The notes below the pieces were generated by a model. The model was given only the letters and a program-made list of their open reading frames with translations, made no database searches and was not told the origin of the DNA. 64,000 bases of DNA from Gymnothorax reevesii (Eukaryota; Chordata; Actinopteri; Anguilliformes; Muraenidae): the NCBI GenBank assembly GCA_029721435.1, contig CM056573.1, positions 126,427,947-126,491,946 of the forward strand. Reading direction: 5' to 3'. The translations under genes and the position numbers were made by a program. Every line of letters starts with the position of its first letter. Position 1 is the first letter of the stretch. Of the stretch, positions 1-11,754 are shown one piece after another.

Positions 1-36
1 CAGAAATGTTCAAGAGTATAAATGGTAAGTTACAAC

Positions 37-360
37 TTAAATAAGAGCAGTTCGCAGGCGATTACGTATGGTTTGGGCAGTCACCCGACCTCTAAACAAT
101 TCATTCCTAATGGACGTTGCAGTGACAAATCGATTATGCAAATGACGTGAGACAATTTGTCGGTCTTCTGCTTTTAACGTCACACGTGGGCTACCAGAAT
201 GAGGTCGGTCAGCTGTGGTGCCAGTTTGTTGGAGACGTGTCCGAAGATCATGGATAGTCCGTCGACTGCATCTCATAACCCTCGCAATGTCAGTGACGGA
301 CGTTTCCGTATTCAGCATGCCAATGGCACATTCACACTGAATGTTTGACAGCCATGGCAT
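37..360 (-). pseudogene. Tc1-like transposase, N-terminal helix-turn-helix part only
   Basis: The minus-strand frame gives about 107 residues with the layout of the paired-like DNA-binding region of Tc1/mariner transposases. A first HTH (around residues 18-45, including VTDIARVMRCSRRT) is followed by a GRPR-like linker (PHSGSPRVT) and a second HTH ending in VTAQTIRNRLR. The family normally continues for about 230 more residues with the DDE catalytic domain. Here the frame stops right after the second HTH, close to the window edge, so no catalytic domain is visible. The start is the Met at 360. It could be an internally deleted copy or one cut by the window. I am confident of the family, not of the exact subfamily. 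Confidence 0.8.
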
Positions 361-888
361 TGAAAATCAACAAATAATTAACTGTAAAAACTTGTTTTTC
401 CGAGACGCCTCTCTAACGTGCTAACGTGAGCTCAGTTGCACATCTCTCATATAGTCACGTGACTAGGAACACGAGAAAACATGGTTTTAGCTTAAAGTAC
501 GCTCGCACGTGCTACGTACCTGTGCACGTCGGAGTTGATGTGTGTCATGATGTCTTTGATAACGCATTTACCCCTAATGATAATAAAAACTCTTTTATTA
601 AAATTTCAAGAAAATATTTACAAATTTATGAGTGTGAAGTTTCTTTTTTGACTCAGTATATTATGTATTAATATGAGTATATCATTATGATTCATCACAG
701 AAGTCCAGTTGAAATTTGGGGGGAAAAAAATCTATCATCCACCCTTTTCACAGCTTGTTTCAATTAATTTGCTCGAGGGTATAGCTCTGCTAACAGGATG
801 AGCCGTGGGTAGGGTTGCTGCTTATAACTTTTCATATGGAATGGTCCTGCTCTGAAGAGAAAAATAGTGCATTCTTTCCTCTATCAAT
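361..888. other. No gene recognised
   Basis: AT-rich single-copy-looking sequence. An 81-codon frame at 426-671 on the plus strand has low-complexity composition and no recognisable domain. I see no promoter or RNA gene. Confidence 0.6.
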
Positions 889-2010
889 ATGGGGCCGTAT
901 GCATGACGGCAGGAAGAGTGACTTATCCAGAGGACAGAGACTATTCCCCAGATAGCGAGGTTAAAGCGGTTTGCATGTAGAGGGGGACAGCACTAACCGT
1001 GGTCCTCATCTGGGGATAAAATTATTCCCAGTTTCAACTGAGGATAGCGGCTTTATTCCACGGATTACCCTGGCCTCGTTGTCTGTTTAGTACAGCTGCT
1101 TTCAGAGACTTCCACTTATCTTTCAATTCTGAAATAGTGCGTTCTGCGCAGCCGCATGAATTCACCTCTGCAGCAATCCAGGTCCAAATTCAGTCTTAAT
1201 TTTACATTACAATACATTACATTACATTACAGGTTCTTAGCAGACGCTCTTATCCAGAGCGACGTACAAAAGTGCACAGGATCAGTACAAAAGTGCAGAG
1301 CTCCTATGAGACAAGTACTTTTGTGCAAGTGCTAACAGTAAGTGACAGAACACTTTCCATTGTTACAGATTGTTACAGATCTAAACCAATAACAAAAGGG
1401 CAAGGGTAAGTGAACAAAATGGCAACAAGGTCAAGTGCAAAGTCAAGAGCAAAAAGGGCACTAAAATAAAATAAGTGCAACAAAAGGGGTAACAGGTCAA
1501 CTGTAACAAAGGGGCAGGAAAATGAAGTAAAATGGGCTGCAACAAAATTAAGCGGTAACAAAATCAGGAAATAAAGTAAACAAAATCAAGTGCAGCAAGA
1601 TTTTGTTCGTTACAGCACATGTAGCTGTAAACAGCACTGTACGTTCCACTGAGATTTCCTCCAAAAGAACATGGATTTCAGTGTCAGAAAAGTTACTTTT
1701 CTGCAGCCACTTTGGTTTTGAAACAACTGACGCCTGCTGCATCGTAGAAAATAGCTATTTGTTATACAACTAAAAAACAAAAAATGTGTTGTCATGTAAG
1801 TGTGTCACGAGGAATCCTATACAGACCTGCGTAGAATGCTATAAAACAAAGAGAGTCTCCCTTTCTGAAAAAAGCGTTTGCGTATAAACCTGGGATAGCT
1901 ATTCCCTACCCTATCCTTGACTAATGCATATGGAGTGCACGCGGCAGTGATCCTGAGGATAGGCATTATTTGGAGGTAAAGTTATCCCTCCTCCCTGCAT
2001 ACGGCCCCAT
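889..2010. mobile_element. 1.1-kb non-autonomous DNA transposon with terminal inverted repeats
   Basis: The ends are perfect inverted copies: ATGGGGCCGTATGCA at 889-903 and its reverse complement at 1996-2010. Inside the ends, GGCAGGAAGAGTGAC on the left faces GGGAGGAGGGATAAC on the right, so weaker similarity continues inward. No transposase frame is present and no clear target-site duplication could be set; at most AT. GC-rich ends of this kind would suit PIF/Harbinger, but that placement is a guess. A dispersed fish-type repeat lies inside it. Confidence 0.65.
1201..1335 (+). repeat. Dispersed fish repeat (TTACATTACA run then conserved core)
   Basis: A run of CATTACATTACATTACA is followed by a core containing TTAGCAGACGCTCTTATCC and AGAGCGACGTACAAAAG. 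I recognise this core as a very common short interspersed motif in teleost genomes but cannot assign a family name with confidence. It sits inside the 889-2010 element, so it is either part of that family or a later insertion. Confidence 0.6.
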
Positions 2011-2099
2011 GAGATGCAAGTAGACCCCTGCTTTAAATGCAAAGTTCCACACAGGCATGAAGTCTTGTGCAATAGTGTCACAACCCTTGTGTGAAGCCT

Positions 2100-2733
2100 T
2101 CTGTATCTCCTCCCATCCAGAAACTTGCTTGTCTTTATTAGAAGTATTGTCTTCTTTGATTGGCTTTTTATGTGCTGCTCTGATACCGGCTGTCTGATCT
2201 CATAGTTGCCCCATCTGCGTCTCTGTATTTTTATTTTTTTTTACCAAATTGGCTGTTTTCTCTCTTTTGGAATTTGGAAGCTTTTCCACTTTGTATTTTC
2301 TACTGCCACTGTTTCTTGTGCTTGTGAGCTCATTGTTTTTTTTTATATAATGACAAATACATCCAGTTGTTTTGCCTGCTACTTAGCGCTTGGGGTCTTC
2401 CTCTATTCCTACATGTAACAATATGAACAAGCACCCAAGCCTTTCTCATGGTCTCCAGAATTGGGACCGCATTCCTGCTCATCTTCTCTCAGCCTCAGTA
2501 AATTCCTCAGTCCCAGTCTGTGAGCAGTCCAAACGCCAGCTAAGTAGGATTCGCCAGCTGGCATCAGTACCTGGCCAAGGTGCAGATTTGCTCTACCTGC
2601 TCTGGCTTAAGTACCACCTTTCCTGGACTGCAGCCTCTATGAACATTCCTCAGCCTTTGTGATTCCTGTTAATAAATACGCCTTCTGTGGCTTAGACTGA
2701 ATATGCATTTAGTTCCTTGTCTGGATCCGTAAC
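2100..2733 (+). repeat. Possible LTR-like remnant
   Basis: Pyrimidine-rich sequence ends in a pattern seen in fish gypsy LTRs: an AATAAA-type signal (GTTAATAAATACGCC), then a short unique tail, then TCCGTAACA at about 2725-2733. A second ACA-type end (CATGTAACA) is at about 2412-2420. No paired LTR, primer-binding site or coding region was found. The call rests on composition and ends alone and is weak. Confidence 0.25.
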
Positions 2734-3984
2734 AAATTGTTTGAACTTACGTCAAAATGATGAGAGCTGGGGTTGGGGGCTTTCTTTTTATCTGCATTGA
2801 AAGCTGAAACCCTTACAGTCAGTCACAATATTTGTCAGCAGGGCCAATGGACAGTTGATACTGATGATTTTTTCCCTTTACATGCACTTCATTCCAATCA
2901 CTGATATATATAAAGACTCTGGGCCAGCTTCGATTGCCAGCTCTACAGACTCCTATGGGAGCTGTTTGATGAAGAGGGCAGTCAATTCATCGGGGCCAAC
3001 ATGTTTTACCGAAGGCCGTTTCACCACCAGAGTTTGGAGACATAAATGTGATGTGATGGAAAGGAATTAAAATACAATCAGAGCCTTTTTTGTGCTGCAG
3101 TAAGGACATTGAATTGGCTTCATGGAGAAAGCTTGCTTTTTGGAATCGAAGGGTTAATGAGCTGCAGTACCTCCAGTAGCCGCGAAAGGAAAGTCAACGC
3201 CAGGTCCCCTGATTACAGCTCGGCTTACAATCTGGGTCAATCAGGAAATGGGCCTGCAGCAGTGCATGCTGGGTGCTCTGGCCTGGGAAATGATTGTGAC
3301 TGCGGCTGCAGTCGGTATAAAAACTCCTCAAACTGGAGCAGGGCAAAGCTGAAGAAGTTCCACGAAACAAAATGGCGGACCCCCTCTGATTAGTGCCAGC
3401 CCTCACATGTAGTGCGGCCTGTAGGGAAAGTGTGGCCGCCCCTAAAGTTCAATCACAGCCTCAGGAATTGTACCTATTCAACCTGCCCAAAAAATAAACA
3501 GAAAAAAAAAATCACCACAGCAATCAGGAACCTTAAATTTTTCCACAGTAAAGACGAAGTTTCGAATTGGCAGCTACATGAGATTACCAGTTCACCTGTT
3601 GCAATTTGGAACATAGAGGTCAAAGTTCACTTCAGCAGTAAAGACATTACAGTACTTTTTAGCTGGTAATATCTGGGTAATGTGTCCAAGTCTGAGTGCA
3701 AGCTGTTGCCCAGTAGACACACTGGGGGGGTGGGGGAAGAGGGTCATGCCTCAGAATAAACTGCTCCCCTAAAAAGCACAGGCCTCTGTGAGTGACTGGC
3801 TGCCCCACAGGGGGTGGGGGGTGGCGGTGAGCACAAAGGCTCATGGGGTTTGCTCTCACAACAGGAGCCTCATAAAGGCTAATCTATGACTGCGAGGCAC
3901 ACTTTAGTCTCCAACCCCCCGCCAACTCCCCACTCCAAACATTTACATGCCAATACCCTCTACAACAGCCACATCTGGGTGAGG
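2734..3984. other. No gene recognised
   Basis: Mixed-complexity sequence. The stretch at about 3060-3420 is less AT-rich and contains a 94-codon open frame (3109-3393) without recognisable domains. Short G-rich and C-rich runs occur at 3725-3735 and 3816-3827. I see no transposon ends. Confidence 0.5.
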
Positions 3985-4470
3985 AGATGAGTGTGTGTAT
4001 GTGTGTGTTTGTGAGAGAGAGTCTGTGCGCGCTAGAGCGTGTTTATGAGTGGGGAATTTGCTTCCAGGCGTATATATGTGCACGTATGTATTGCATTTTC
4101 TGTACACGAATTTCCTATTTTGCGAATTTCATCTTGTTTGTGGGTTTTGAGAGCGGTAAGGTTTGTGATTATATTTACGCGTATGTGGTAAATTTTGCGT
4201 ATGAGTTTCTATAATTGTGCTTGTGTATCTAACATGGGAATGTTAAATGTTAGAGTTTATGTGCATAAATTTGTTTATGAGTGAGAGCAATTTGTTGTGT
4301 GTGCATGCTGTGTGTGTGTGTGTGTGTGTGTGTCTGTGCGCGTTTGTGTGTTTGCGTTAGTGTATGTACGTAAGAGAGTGAGTGTCTTTGTGAATGCGTG
4401 TGTGTCTGAGTAAGTGATTATGAGTGTGTGGTGTATGTGTGGTGCATGCATGTGTGAGAGAAAGAGAGTG
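3985..4470 (+). repeat. Degenerate (TG)n-rich tract
   Basis: About 480 bases are dominated by GTGTGT and TGAGTG words, with a clean (TG)n run at 4310-4333. Open frames across it are a by-product of the repeat. Confidence 0.8.
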
Positions 4471-4779
4471 AGTGTTGGGGAGACAGGATGGTTTGGGGCT
4501 CCATTGTTATATAAAGGGACAGAGGGACAGCTGATCTGTGAAAGGTGGATTGTTTAACTGGCCCCCCTCCTTATCCCAGTGAGGGAAATAGAACCTGCAT
4601 CACAATGTACAGAGGGCTCCGGGGACCGGTTATTCTTATTTTTGGGGTGACCCTGAGCTCCCCTGAGGTTGCTACACGTGGAGGGATACAGAGAGTTGAA
4701 TAGAGGCGCCCGTACTATTGTGCTGATCCCTCCCAAAAAGGCAGCTGCTCGACACCCCTCCTCCAAGCCTCACCCAGCT

Positions 4780-4905
4780 CCATATCTTCCCAGACAGGGG
4801 GACCCCACGACCCAACCCTTTCCATATCTCCCCAGACAGGGGGACCCCACGACCCAACCCTCCCCATATCTCCCCAAAGATGGGGACCCCCCTGACCCGT
4901 ACCAG
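4780..4905 (+). repeat. 42-bp minisatellite, about three units
   Basis: The word CCATATCT recurs with starts near 4780, 4822 and 4864, a period of 42 bases. Each unit carries CCCAGACAGGGGGACC followed by CCACGACCCAACCC; the third unit has diverged. Because 42 is divisible by 3, reading frames stay open and give a spurious proline-rich repeat protein. Confidence 0.85.
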
Positions 4906-5254
4906 ACTGCTCTGTCATGGATTTCAGGGTCCAACTCCACTGCAACAGAGTGCAAAGATATGGACCCTCTAGAATGGGGAAATACTGTATTTCATTGTTT
5001 CAACATTTGTATGTGTGTGTGTGTGAGAGTGTGTGTGAGGGAGAGAGAGCAAGAGGAAGGCAAAGAATGAATGACAATATGTTATGACAATGAGCATGAG
5101 TGCGTGTGAGTGTTCATGTATCTGCCTGCTTGGGTGTGAGTGTGTGTGAGTATCTATAAGAAAAAAAATCTAGAATTTATATTCGCTTGATAACAGTTTT
5201 CTTAAAATTAGAGATGCCGACAGTCTGCTTTTCCATCAGTGCAGTTGTGCATTG

Positions 5255-6670
5255 GCCCCCCCACTTAATGTCAAGGTTAAGACCTGGCTTGACAAGTCCA
5301 CTAATTCTAAAATTGATGGCTGCAACACATTCCAAAACATTCATCACTTTTCCAAAAGCTGCATGAGCAAATATTCGAATAGTTTAGAACAGGGGTGGGC
5401 ACTCCCGGTCCTGCAGGGCCGATGTGTTTGCGGGTTTTTATTTCTATCAGTTAATCTGACTAATTGAGTTAATTGGTTGCAAACGCAAATATAGATTTGT
5501 GCAAAGATTCAACCGAAAAAAAATGTTTTATGTCGGGAGACAAGAAAAGTCTTTTGCCATTCATGATAATTTAAAGAAATGCACCTGAAATGTCGGATTT
5601 CATAAATAGTTTGTCTAATTTAGATAATTAACTAACTAAAGGCCAGAAGTTGGTACGAAAACCGGGGACTGATACGGCCCTCATTGCAAACCTCTAGTTT
5701 AGAACGACTTTTCTAAACATGCGATTGCACATCAGAAATGAAGAATCTCTCCACTGACGGCCCGTAATATGGTGAAAAGATACAGATAATCTAGAAAAAC
5801 CATAGCAAGCTCTCTCAAGCCCTCAGATGGCACTGCATTAGGAACCTCCATGCTTCTGTAATTGACATGGCTACATGGACTTGAATATATTTCAGAAGAC
5901 CTGTAACAGTTTAGACAACTCAGCATGGTATCATCAAATGCAAGTCAACACTCTACTAGGCAAAGAGGATGCCATATATCAAAAACGTCCAGAGGCGAGG
6001 CCAACTTCTCTGCACTCCGGCTCATCTGTAATGGGCTGACAGGAAAGGGGAAAGGAATGCTGTGGTCTTTCAAAATTGAGTCTTTCAAGTCGTTTTTGGA
6101 AATAATGGATGTCATAAAGTGCCAAAGAGAAGGACCACCCCGATTATTAACAGTGACATATTTCAAAGCCAGCACTTGTCATGGTCTGGGCCTGCATTGC
6201 TGCTCTCAGCATGGGCAACTTGCAAATCTGCGAAGGCAAAATTGATGCAGAAAGGTATGCGCATATTTCGGAACAACAGATATGCCTTCCAGACGTCTTT
6301 TTCAGGGAGGCCCCTGCTTGTTCCCGCTGGATAACGCTAAGCAACACTTGGTATATATTACGACAGTGTGGCTTCATACCAAAGAGTGTGAGTACAGCCC
6401 ACAGCCTGGACCTGAAATCGGTTGGAAATGTGACAAATTATGAAGCGCAAAATACAATGACTGAGACTTCATACAGTTGACCAACTGGAGTCCTATGTCA
6501 GGCATGGATGTGAACAAATTTCACTTTCAAAACTCCAACAGCGTCCTCAGTTCAGAACAAGTGCTGAGTGTCATTATAATGAGAGGTGATGATACACAGT
6601 GGTGAACATGCACCTGTCCAAACTTCTTGGAATGCTTCACAGACATCACTTTCTAAAAAAAATTATTAGA
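5255..6670 (+). pseudogene. Heavily decayed Tc1-like transposon
   Basis: Fragments in several frames line up with a Tc1-type transposase in the right order. HTH-region sequence is at about 5360-5390 and 5705-5930, a central part around 5940-6120, and a catalytic-domain part at about 6180-6400 (VMVWACIA, GNLQICEGKIDAERY, then a region matching FQGGPCLF-DNAK with several substitutions). The usual D-D-E residues cannot all be read and there are many stops and shifts. An independent 0.3-kb MITE splits it at 5390. No terminal inverted repeats remain. This is much older than the Tc1 copies at 19.5-23.5 and 28-29.5 kb. Confidence 0.75.
5390..5696. mobile_element. 0.3-kb hAT-like MITE with 8-bp target duplication
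   Basis: The element starts CAGGGGTGGGCA at 5390 and ends with the inverted counterpart TGCAAACCTCTA at 5696. GTTTAGAA flanks it on both sides (5382-5389 and 5697-5704), and the match extends to the 11-base TAGTTTAGAAC. CAGRGGTKKGCA termini with 8-bp duplications are typical of hAT elements. Removing it restores continuity of the surrounding Tc1 remnant, which confirms the boundaries. It has no coding capacity. Confidence 0.85.
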
Positions 6671-7214
6671 GTCGAAAGTTAAGTTAAGTTAAAACATTAC
6701 TTATGTTGTACTTTTTTCTTTGAGTACTAATAATAATATTAATAAAAAACTAATTGTAAACTACCACTTGTTTTCATTTATATTTTGTACACAAAGTCCC
6801 CCATAGTCTTCAGGAATTCAGCTTGTGTTGTTCACTTCTGCAGTGTATAATTTATTTGGGAGGAAGGAGGTGACGCAGTGTGCACTTGAATAATGGTGTA
6901 AGTGCATGCTGGGTGCTGCAAGTGTGAGTGCACTTGAGTAATGGTTGCTGAAAATGAGCATCTGAAATCATTTGCAACTATTGAAAAAAAAATCATTTTA
7001 AACATTAGTTGCCATTTGATCATCATATTCATTAATTTCTCCAGTAGTAAAATACAACTGCAGCAATCAAAAGTATTCATTTCTTTCACAAGTATAAAAA
7101 TTTCTTGGTGATATCACACGTTTGAAAGGTAGAGCATGCATGCATGTCAAGTAATGTGGATAGGACAGAAAGTAGGTTATTACACAGTATGTTATTCAGC
7201 CAGTCAGTCTCAGT

Positions 7215-7217
<3 letters not shown>
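6671..7217. other. No gene recognised
   Basis: AT-rich sequence with no recognised repeat ends. A short near-repeat (GTGCACTTGARTAATGG) occurs at about 6880 and 6930. Confidence 0.5.
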
Positions 7218-7252
<35 letters not shown>

Positions 7253-7610
7253 AGAGGAAGAGGAAGAGGGGGAGAGATATGAGCCAGATGGATCATGCAG
7301 TCCTTCTCTCCTGCGCAGGGTCGATCAAAGCGGGTTGGGTAAGTGGATTTGCACCCTCCAGACTCACAGGCCCAGTGTCAGTGACGTGTCATTGTGTGTG
7401 TGTGTGTGTGTGCTCGTGTGTGCGCGCATGTGCGTGTGTGTGTGGTGTGCATGTTTTATTGTGTGTGAGTATAGAATGTGTTGAAGCGTACGTATGTTTG
7501 CGTGTTCGTGTGTGTATAAGATTAGTGTGCGTTTGTGTGAGTGTGTGTGTGTGTGTGTGTGTATGTGTGTTTGTGTGTGTGTGTGTGAGAGAGAGTTTGT
7601 ATAGCATACT
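7218..7610 (+). repeat. (GA)n tract followed by (GT)n tracts
   Basis: Pure (GA)n begins at about 7219 and decays into AAGAGG words to 7275. Long (GT)n runs lie at about 7393-7412 and 7540-7600. The 161-codon frame through this block is repeat-derived. Confidence 0.9.
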
Positions 7611-7639
7611 TGAGAGAACCAACTCTTGAGAAATCACAT

Positions 7640-9140
7640 CTAGTGAGGACATTTGGCTCTGTGAAGACATTTTCGATGGTCCAAACAAAGGATTACTGAA
7701 GATTATGGTTAATTGGGTAAACCTAGGGTAATGGTCGCAATTAACTTTACATAAATATAAAGGTTAGTGTTAAGGTTAGGCATAATTTGGTTATATTTAG
7801 GGCTTGGAAAAAGCTGTGCAGAATGAATTCAAGTCATTGCAATGTCCTTACAGTATAGCCATGCAAACATGAATGTTTGTAAGTGCATGTGTGCGTGTGT
7901 TTGTGTGTGAGTTATTTTTGTGTGTACATCTAAAGACACAGGTGTTGGAGGGAGCTTAAAATAAATATAATCCTGTCTGTTTAGTCCCAATGATCTGCCC
8001 TGTTTAATTAATGCCACACCCCCAGGAGCTGCTGTTGGCCAATTAGGAAGCTCCTGCAAGTGTGCATGTGTGGGGATAGGGGTGAGACAGGGAAGGGATG
8101 AATGATGGGATGTAGGGAGAGGAGCTAAAAGAATAAGTTCTCTGCACTAGCGGTTGGCGGGAGGGATTGAGGTGGGACGGGGGTGGGCGGATAATGGCTA
8201 GATGTGACAGCAAGAACATATTCCACAGATGAACACATACATCACAACACACCTGACGGATTGAGAATTGTCTAAATTCTCATTTGCACATTTACTGTCA
8301 TTTACTGTCTTGGCTGAATAATTAATCATGAGAAATTTCTGTGGCATTGCAGAATTAAAACACCAAAAAACAATCTATCTTTGAAACATTTCTCTTACCT
8401 TCCTCTTCAATTTTCTTTATAGACCAGGCGAAACGCTGTTTTTGTTATACAAGCAGGCAGCGTTATGATGCCTTGACAATGAACACTACTTAAACATTAG
8501 AGAGTCATCTCATTTATACTCATGTTTCAGTGTTTTTTCATCAAGTAATCTAATTTTACATGAAGACCATGGAATGTGTCCACAGCTAATGTGGATGTCA
8601 GCAGGGCAGTTTTATCACTTTTCATTAAGCACATTTGTGAAAATACCCTTTTTCAAAATGAAATTTATTGTTTAATTTTCCCAACATTGCATGAGGTAAG
8701 ATGCTCTGAGTTTACCACGTTATATTCAAACCATTGTAAATAAAAGATAACAAAAGAAAACAAGTGAAGAGACTAATCATCATAATGTTTAAATTTCAGT
8801 TTATGTACCTGCTGCTGGTAAAATGGCAGAAACCCTTGCCTGACTCCTATCTTCCTCTTTTTCTTTGCTTCTCCCTCAATCTCCCTCTCCCTCTATCTCG
8901 CTTGCTCTCTCACTCTCTCTTTCTCTCTTTGAAATATCCCCTCCCCAGCTCCCCGTATCCTGAGTATGGGTCCCTCTCCAGATTGCAGTTGAGCAGGAGA
9001 GCTCCAGCTGTCTACTACAAATGTTCCCTTTCTGACTAGACCAGGCGGCATTGAAAAGGCCCATTCAACTAATACCCCCATTTAACCCCCCGCCTGCCAC
9101 CTTTAACCAAAACCTTCTCAATGCTGGCTAGACAGACAGC
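7640..9140. other. No gene recognised
   Basis: Contains GGTTAG-like words near 7765-7785, a CT-rich tract at about 8865-8935, and otherwise ordinary sequence. Nothing supports a gene or an RNA. Confidence 0.5.
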
Positions 9141-9149
9141 TTGCAGAAG

Positions 9150-9535
9150 ACACGCACACACACACATACGCACACACATACACGCACTCGCATGGCCTTT
9201 TTACCTTTTTCAATCAATAGGGGCCGAGGAAGTGGTGGTGGTAGTGGTGGTGGTGGTGGTAGTGGTGGTGGTGGCAGTGGAGGGGGGGGGTTATGGTTTG
9301 TTGGTGTTGGGGGGATGCATTTTAGCTTGACACCGCCTTTATACCTTAAGTATAGATGACTGAGTGGAAATCTTCCACACAGGGGGTCTCATTTTGCAAA
9401 TGACCTCCCCCCTTCCGACTCTACCCTCCTTACCCAGTTCATTTCTCTACCACACACACACACACACACACACTTAGAAACACACAGGGACATACATACA
9501 TACACACATACACACACACCCAGACGCCTCATTTG
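9150..9535 (+). repeat. (CA)n, (GGT)n and (CA)n microsatellites
   Basis: Short CA tracts at 9155-9185, an imperfect (GGT)n/(AGT) array at about 9231-9290, and (CA)n at 9450-9473 with satellites to about 9520. Confidence 0.9.
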
Positions 9536-10097
9536 AACACCAAGCAGCCATTTCCTTTCCTTTGAAATGACCCTTGTCCTCTGGGGAGGCTCCTAAATAC
9601 TCACCCCCCCCCCCTGTTCTTGTTTGCACCCCGTAGGCTTAGTAATTAACTTTATTCATATGGCAACACCTTCTTATTTATTCCTAGAACATGCCATGGA
9701 GCCACAGCTCCCAAATTCAAAATAATAAAAAAACTGACTCCCTTTTGGAAGACGAAAGATCCTATCAGACAAAGTAATGAATTGAATAGTCATGCAACAG
9801 GTAAAGGAAAAAATTCAGTTTTGTGAGCTAAAGCAATTCAGAAGCTTTGTAAGACATTGACGTTTTAAATTTGGTCTACCATTAATGTGGATAGGAAATT
9901 GCTTGATAATTGTCGCTATGAATAATAATGCAAGCTGAGGGGAAAAGGATACAGATTGATCCTCGCAACTGAACAAATTAATGCTTAGTTGGCTATTAGG
10001 AAACCTAAATGGCAGGGGTTTGGAGATATGATGCGCTTTAAGGTGACGTAAGGGCAGTGCCATGATCCCTCCAATGACAACTCCGGAGTAGAAGAGG
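9536..10097. other. No gene recognised
   Basis: Single-copy-looking AT-rich sequence with one C homopolymer near 9605-9614. No transposon ends or coding domains are visible. Confidence 0.5.
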
Positions 10098-11724
10098 TTA
10101 ACCCCTTATGCCCTGAGCCTCTTTTTCAAAAATCGCAGGCCCAAAATGAAATGAGTAGATCTCTGTGATTATTACTTGGTCTATTTGAATAATCTTGGTC
10201 TCATAATAAAGGTGAAACCATTTGGGATTTCTGCCATGGTGTAAAAATCAGTATATACGTCACTGAGTCAGTGTAAATGAAGATGAAACACAGTGTAAAT
10301 GAAAGATCTCATTTTGCACCAAACAAAGTTTTACCGCTATCCCTTTTGAACTTATTTAGCTGCAGTCTGAAACCTCTAAAATTTACAGCACAGAATTATT
10401 GAGGAATGTCTTGGTGGCTTCTCAAAATTGGTAATTCATGTACCTTGTGTGCTAAATCAGGTTTCTCAGATATAAAACTGTAAAAATAATCTAATTTACT
10501 TATATGTCACTACAGGCATTCATTCCACCCAAATTGTAATTTTTATAATTAATAAATATTTTTTAAATGATTATTTCTGCCAGTCCTATGGCCTATACAA
10601 TTGCTCGTTCAAAGACAATACATACAAAGAAAATGAAGTTTGGCTCCACTGATTTATTTAAAAAAAGCAAATTAATGAGATTATGAATACAAAGGAAAGG
10701 TTAAAAAATGGGGAAAAGTAAAAAGGACAAAAACCCCAGCAATTATTTATACAAGAAAAATGTTAATTTAGTCTTACTAAAGCACAACTGACCTGGGACT
10801 TGAACCTCAATTGTCTATGTTGCAGTGCTACACCCTGGAAAAAAAAGAATGAATCAAGAAAACACGTCATTCACCTTGTTGGTACTTTTGTGCCTTCAGT
10901 ATTCACACGGAATGGCAGAAAGATTCTATCAGAAAATGACTTTGAAAATGACTTGAATATTTTGCGGATAATTATACCGAAAATACGACAAACAAACCTG
11001 TTAAGCGTTTATATTGCCGTGCTATTTAATTGTATGCAAATTGCCTAAGGACTCAGTTTGACGCACTGGGAATGCAAGGCTCTTTCTCAGGCTAGGTTTG
11101 TGCGATTAAGGTGTTTTAGGGCTCACTGGAAACGTCAGAGCCCATAGAATCAAATGTCAACCGGCAAAGTCTTACTGACAGCATCCCAAGCCGACCACAG
11201 AGAGGAAAATCCATTGCAAGCAAGCTGAATGCTGAGGTCTTTGAAGCAATTCTTGGAAACTGGAAGATCTAGTTTCATTATAACACGGACACATTCAGCT
11301 TACAATAGCACGGATTTACCCTCAAACAGTTTTTTTATTACAAAATATCAAAGGTAAGAAAATTTTTTCCTCACCTCTGTTGACTTTAAAGTATATGCCT
11401 GCTGTTCTTTGAGTGTGGTGTCGGTTTAAAATGACAGTGCATATATCATTGGATTCTGTGGACTTTACTCTTTCATTTGAGGTGTCCTTTGTATGCATTG
11501 CACAAATTCAAGAGAAATTCTAGCGACCAAACCCTGATATAATTTTATCCTATGTTTTGCTACATGCTTATTTCCTTACTTGGTGCTTGAATTGCGTTCG
11601 GTTGAGGTAAAAATGGTCAACATGAACTTTTTGCCAAGTTTCTTCGCATTAAGTGGATATGCTACATGACACTGTTGCGATTTGGAAATATGTTGTATTT
11701 ATCACGCGTAAGGGGTTTGCCCAT
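10098..11724 (+). mobile_element. piggyBac-like non-autonomous element, family A, copy 1
   Basis: The left end is TTAA (10098-10101) followed by CCCCTTATGCCC, and the right end carries the inverted counterpart CGCGTAAGGGG near 11715-11722. Copy 2 at 23.5-26.9 kb matches from about 10680 to the right end at clearly homologous words such as TTTCATTTGAGGT, ATAATTTTATCCTATG and AATGGTCAACATGA. In copy 2 the right end is CTTAAGGGG followed by TTAA. TTAA duplications with CCCT-type ends are the piggyBac signature. No transposase frame was found. Confidence 0.7.
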
Positions 11725-11754
11725 GGACGAGCAACGGAGTTTCTAACAGGTTAA

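Noticed and set aside
3109..3393. 94-codon open frame considered as a possible host exon
   Set aside because: No domain, no splice-site context, and stops close by; composition alone does not support coding.
4669..5070. 133-codon frame with a repeated PYLPRQGDPTTQP motif
   Set aside because: Produced by the 42-bp minisatellite; the flanking parts have no recognisable content.
7144..7629. 161-codon open frame rich in RERERE/CVCVCV
   Set aside because: It is a direct translation of (GA)n and (GT)n microsatellites, with no unique protein sequence beyond them.
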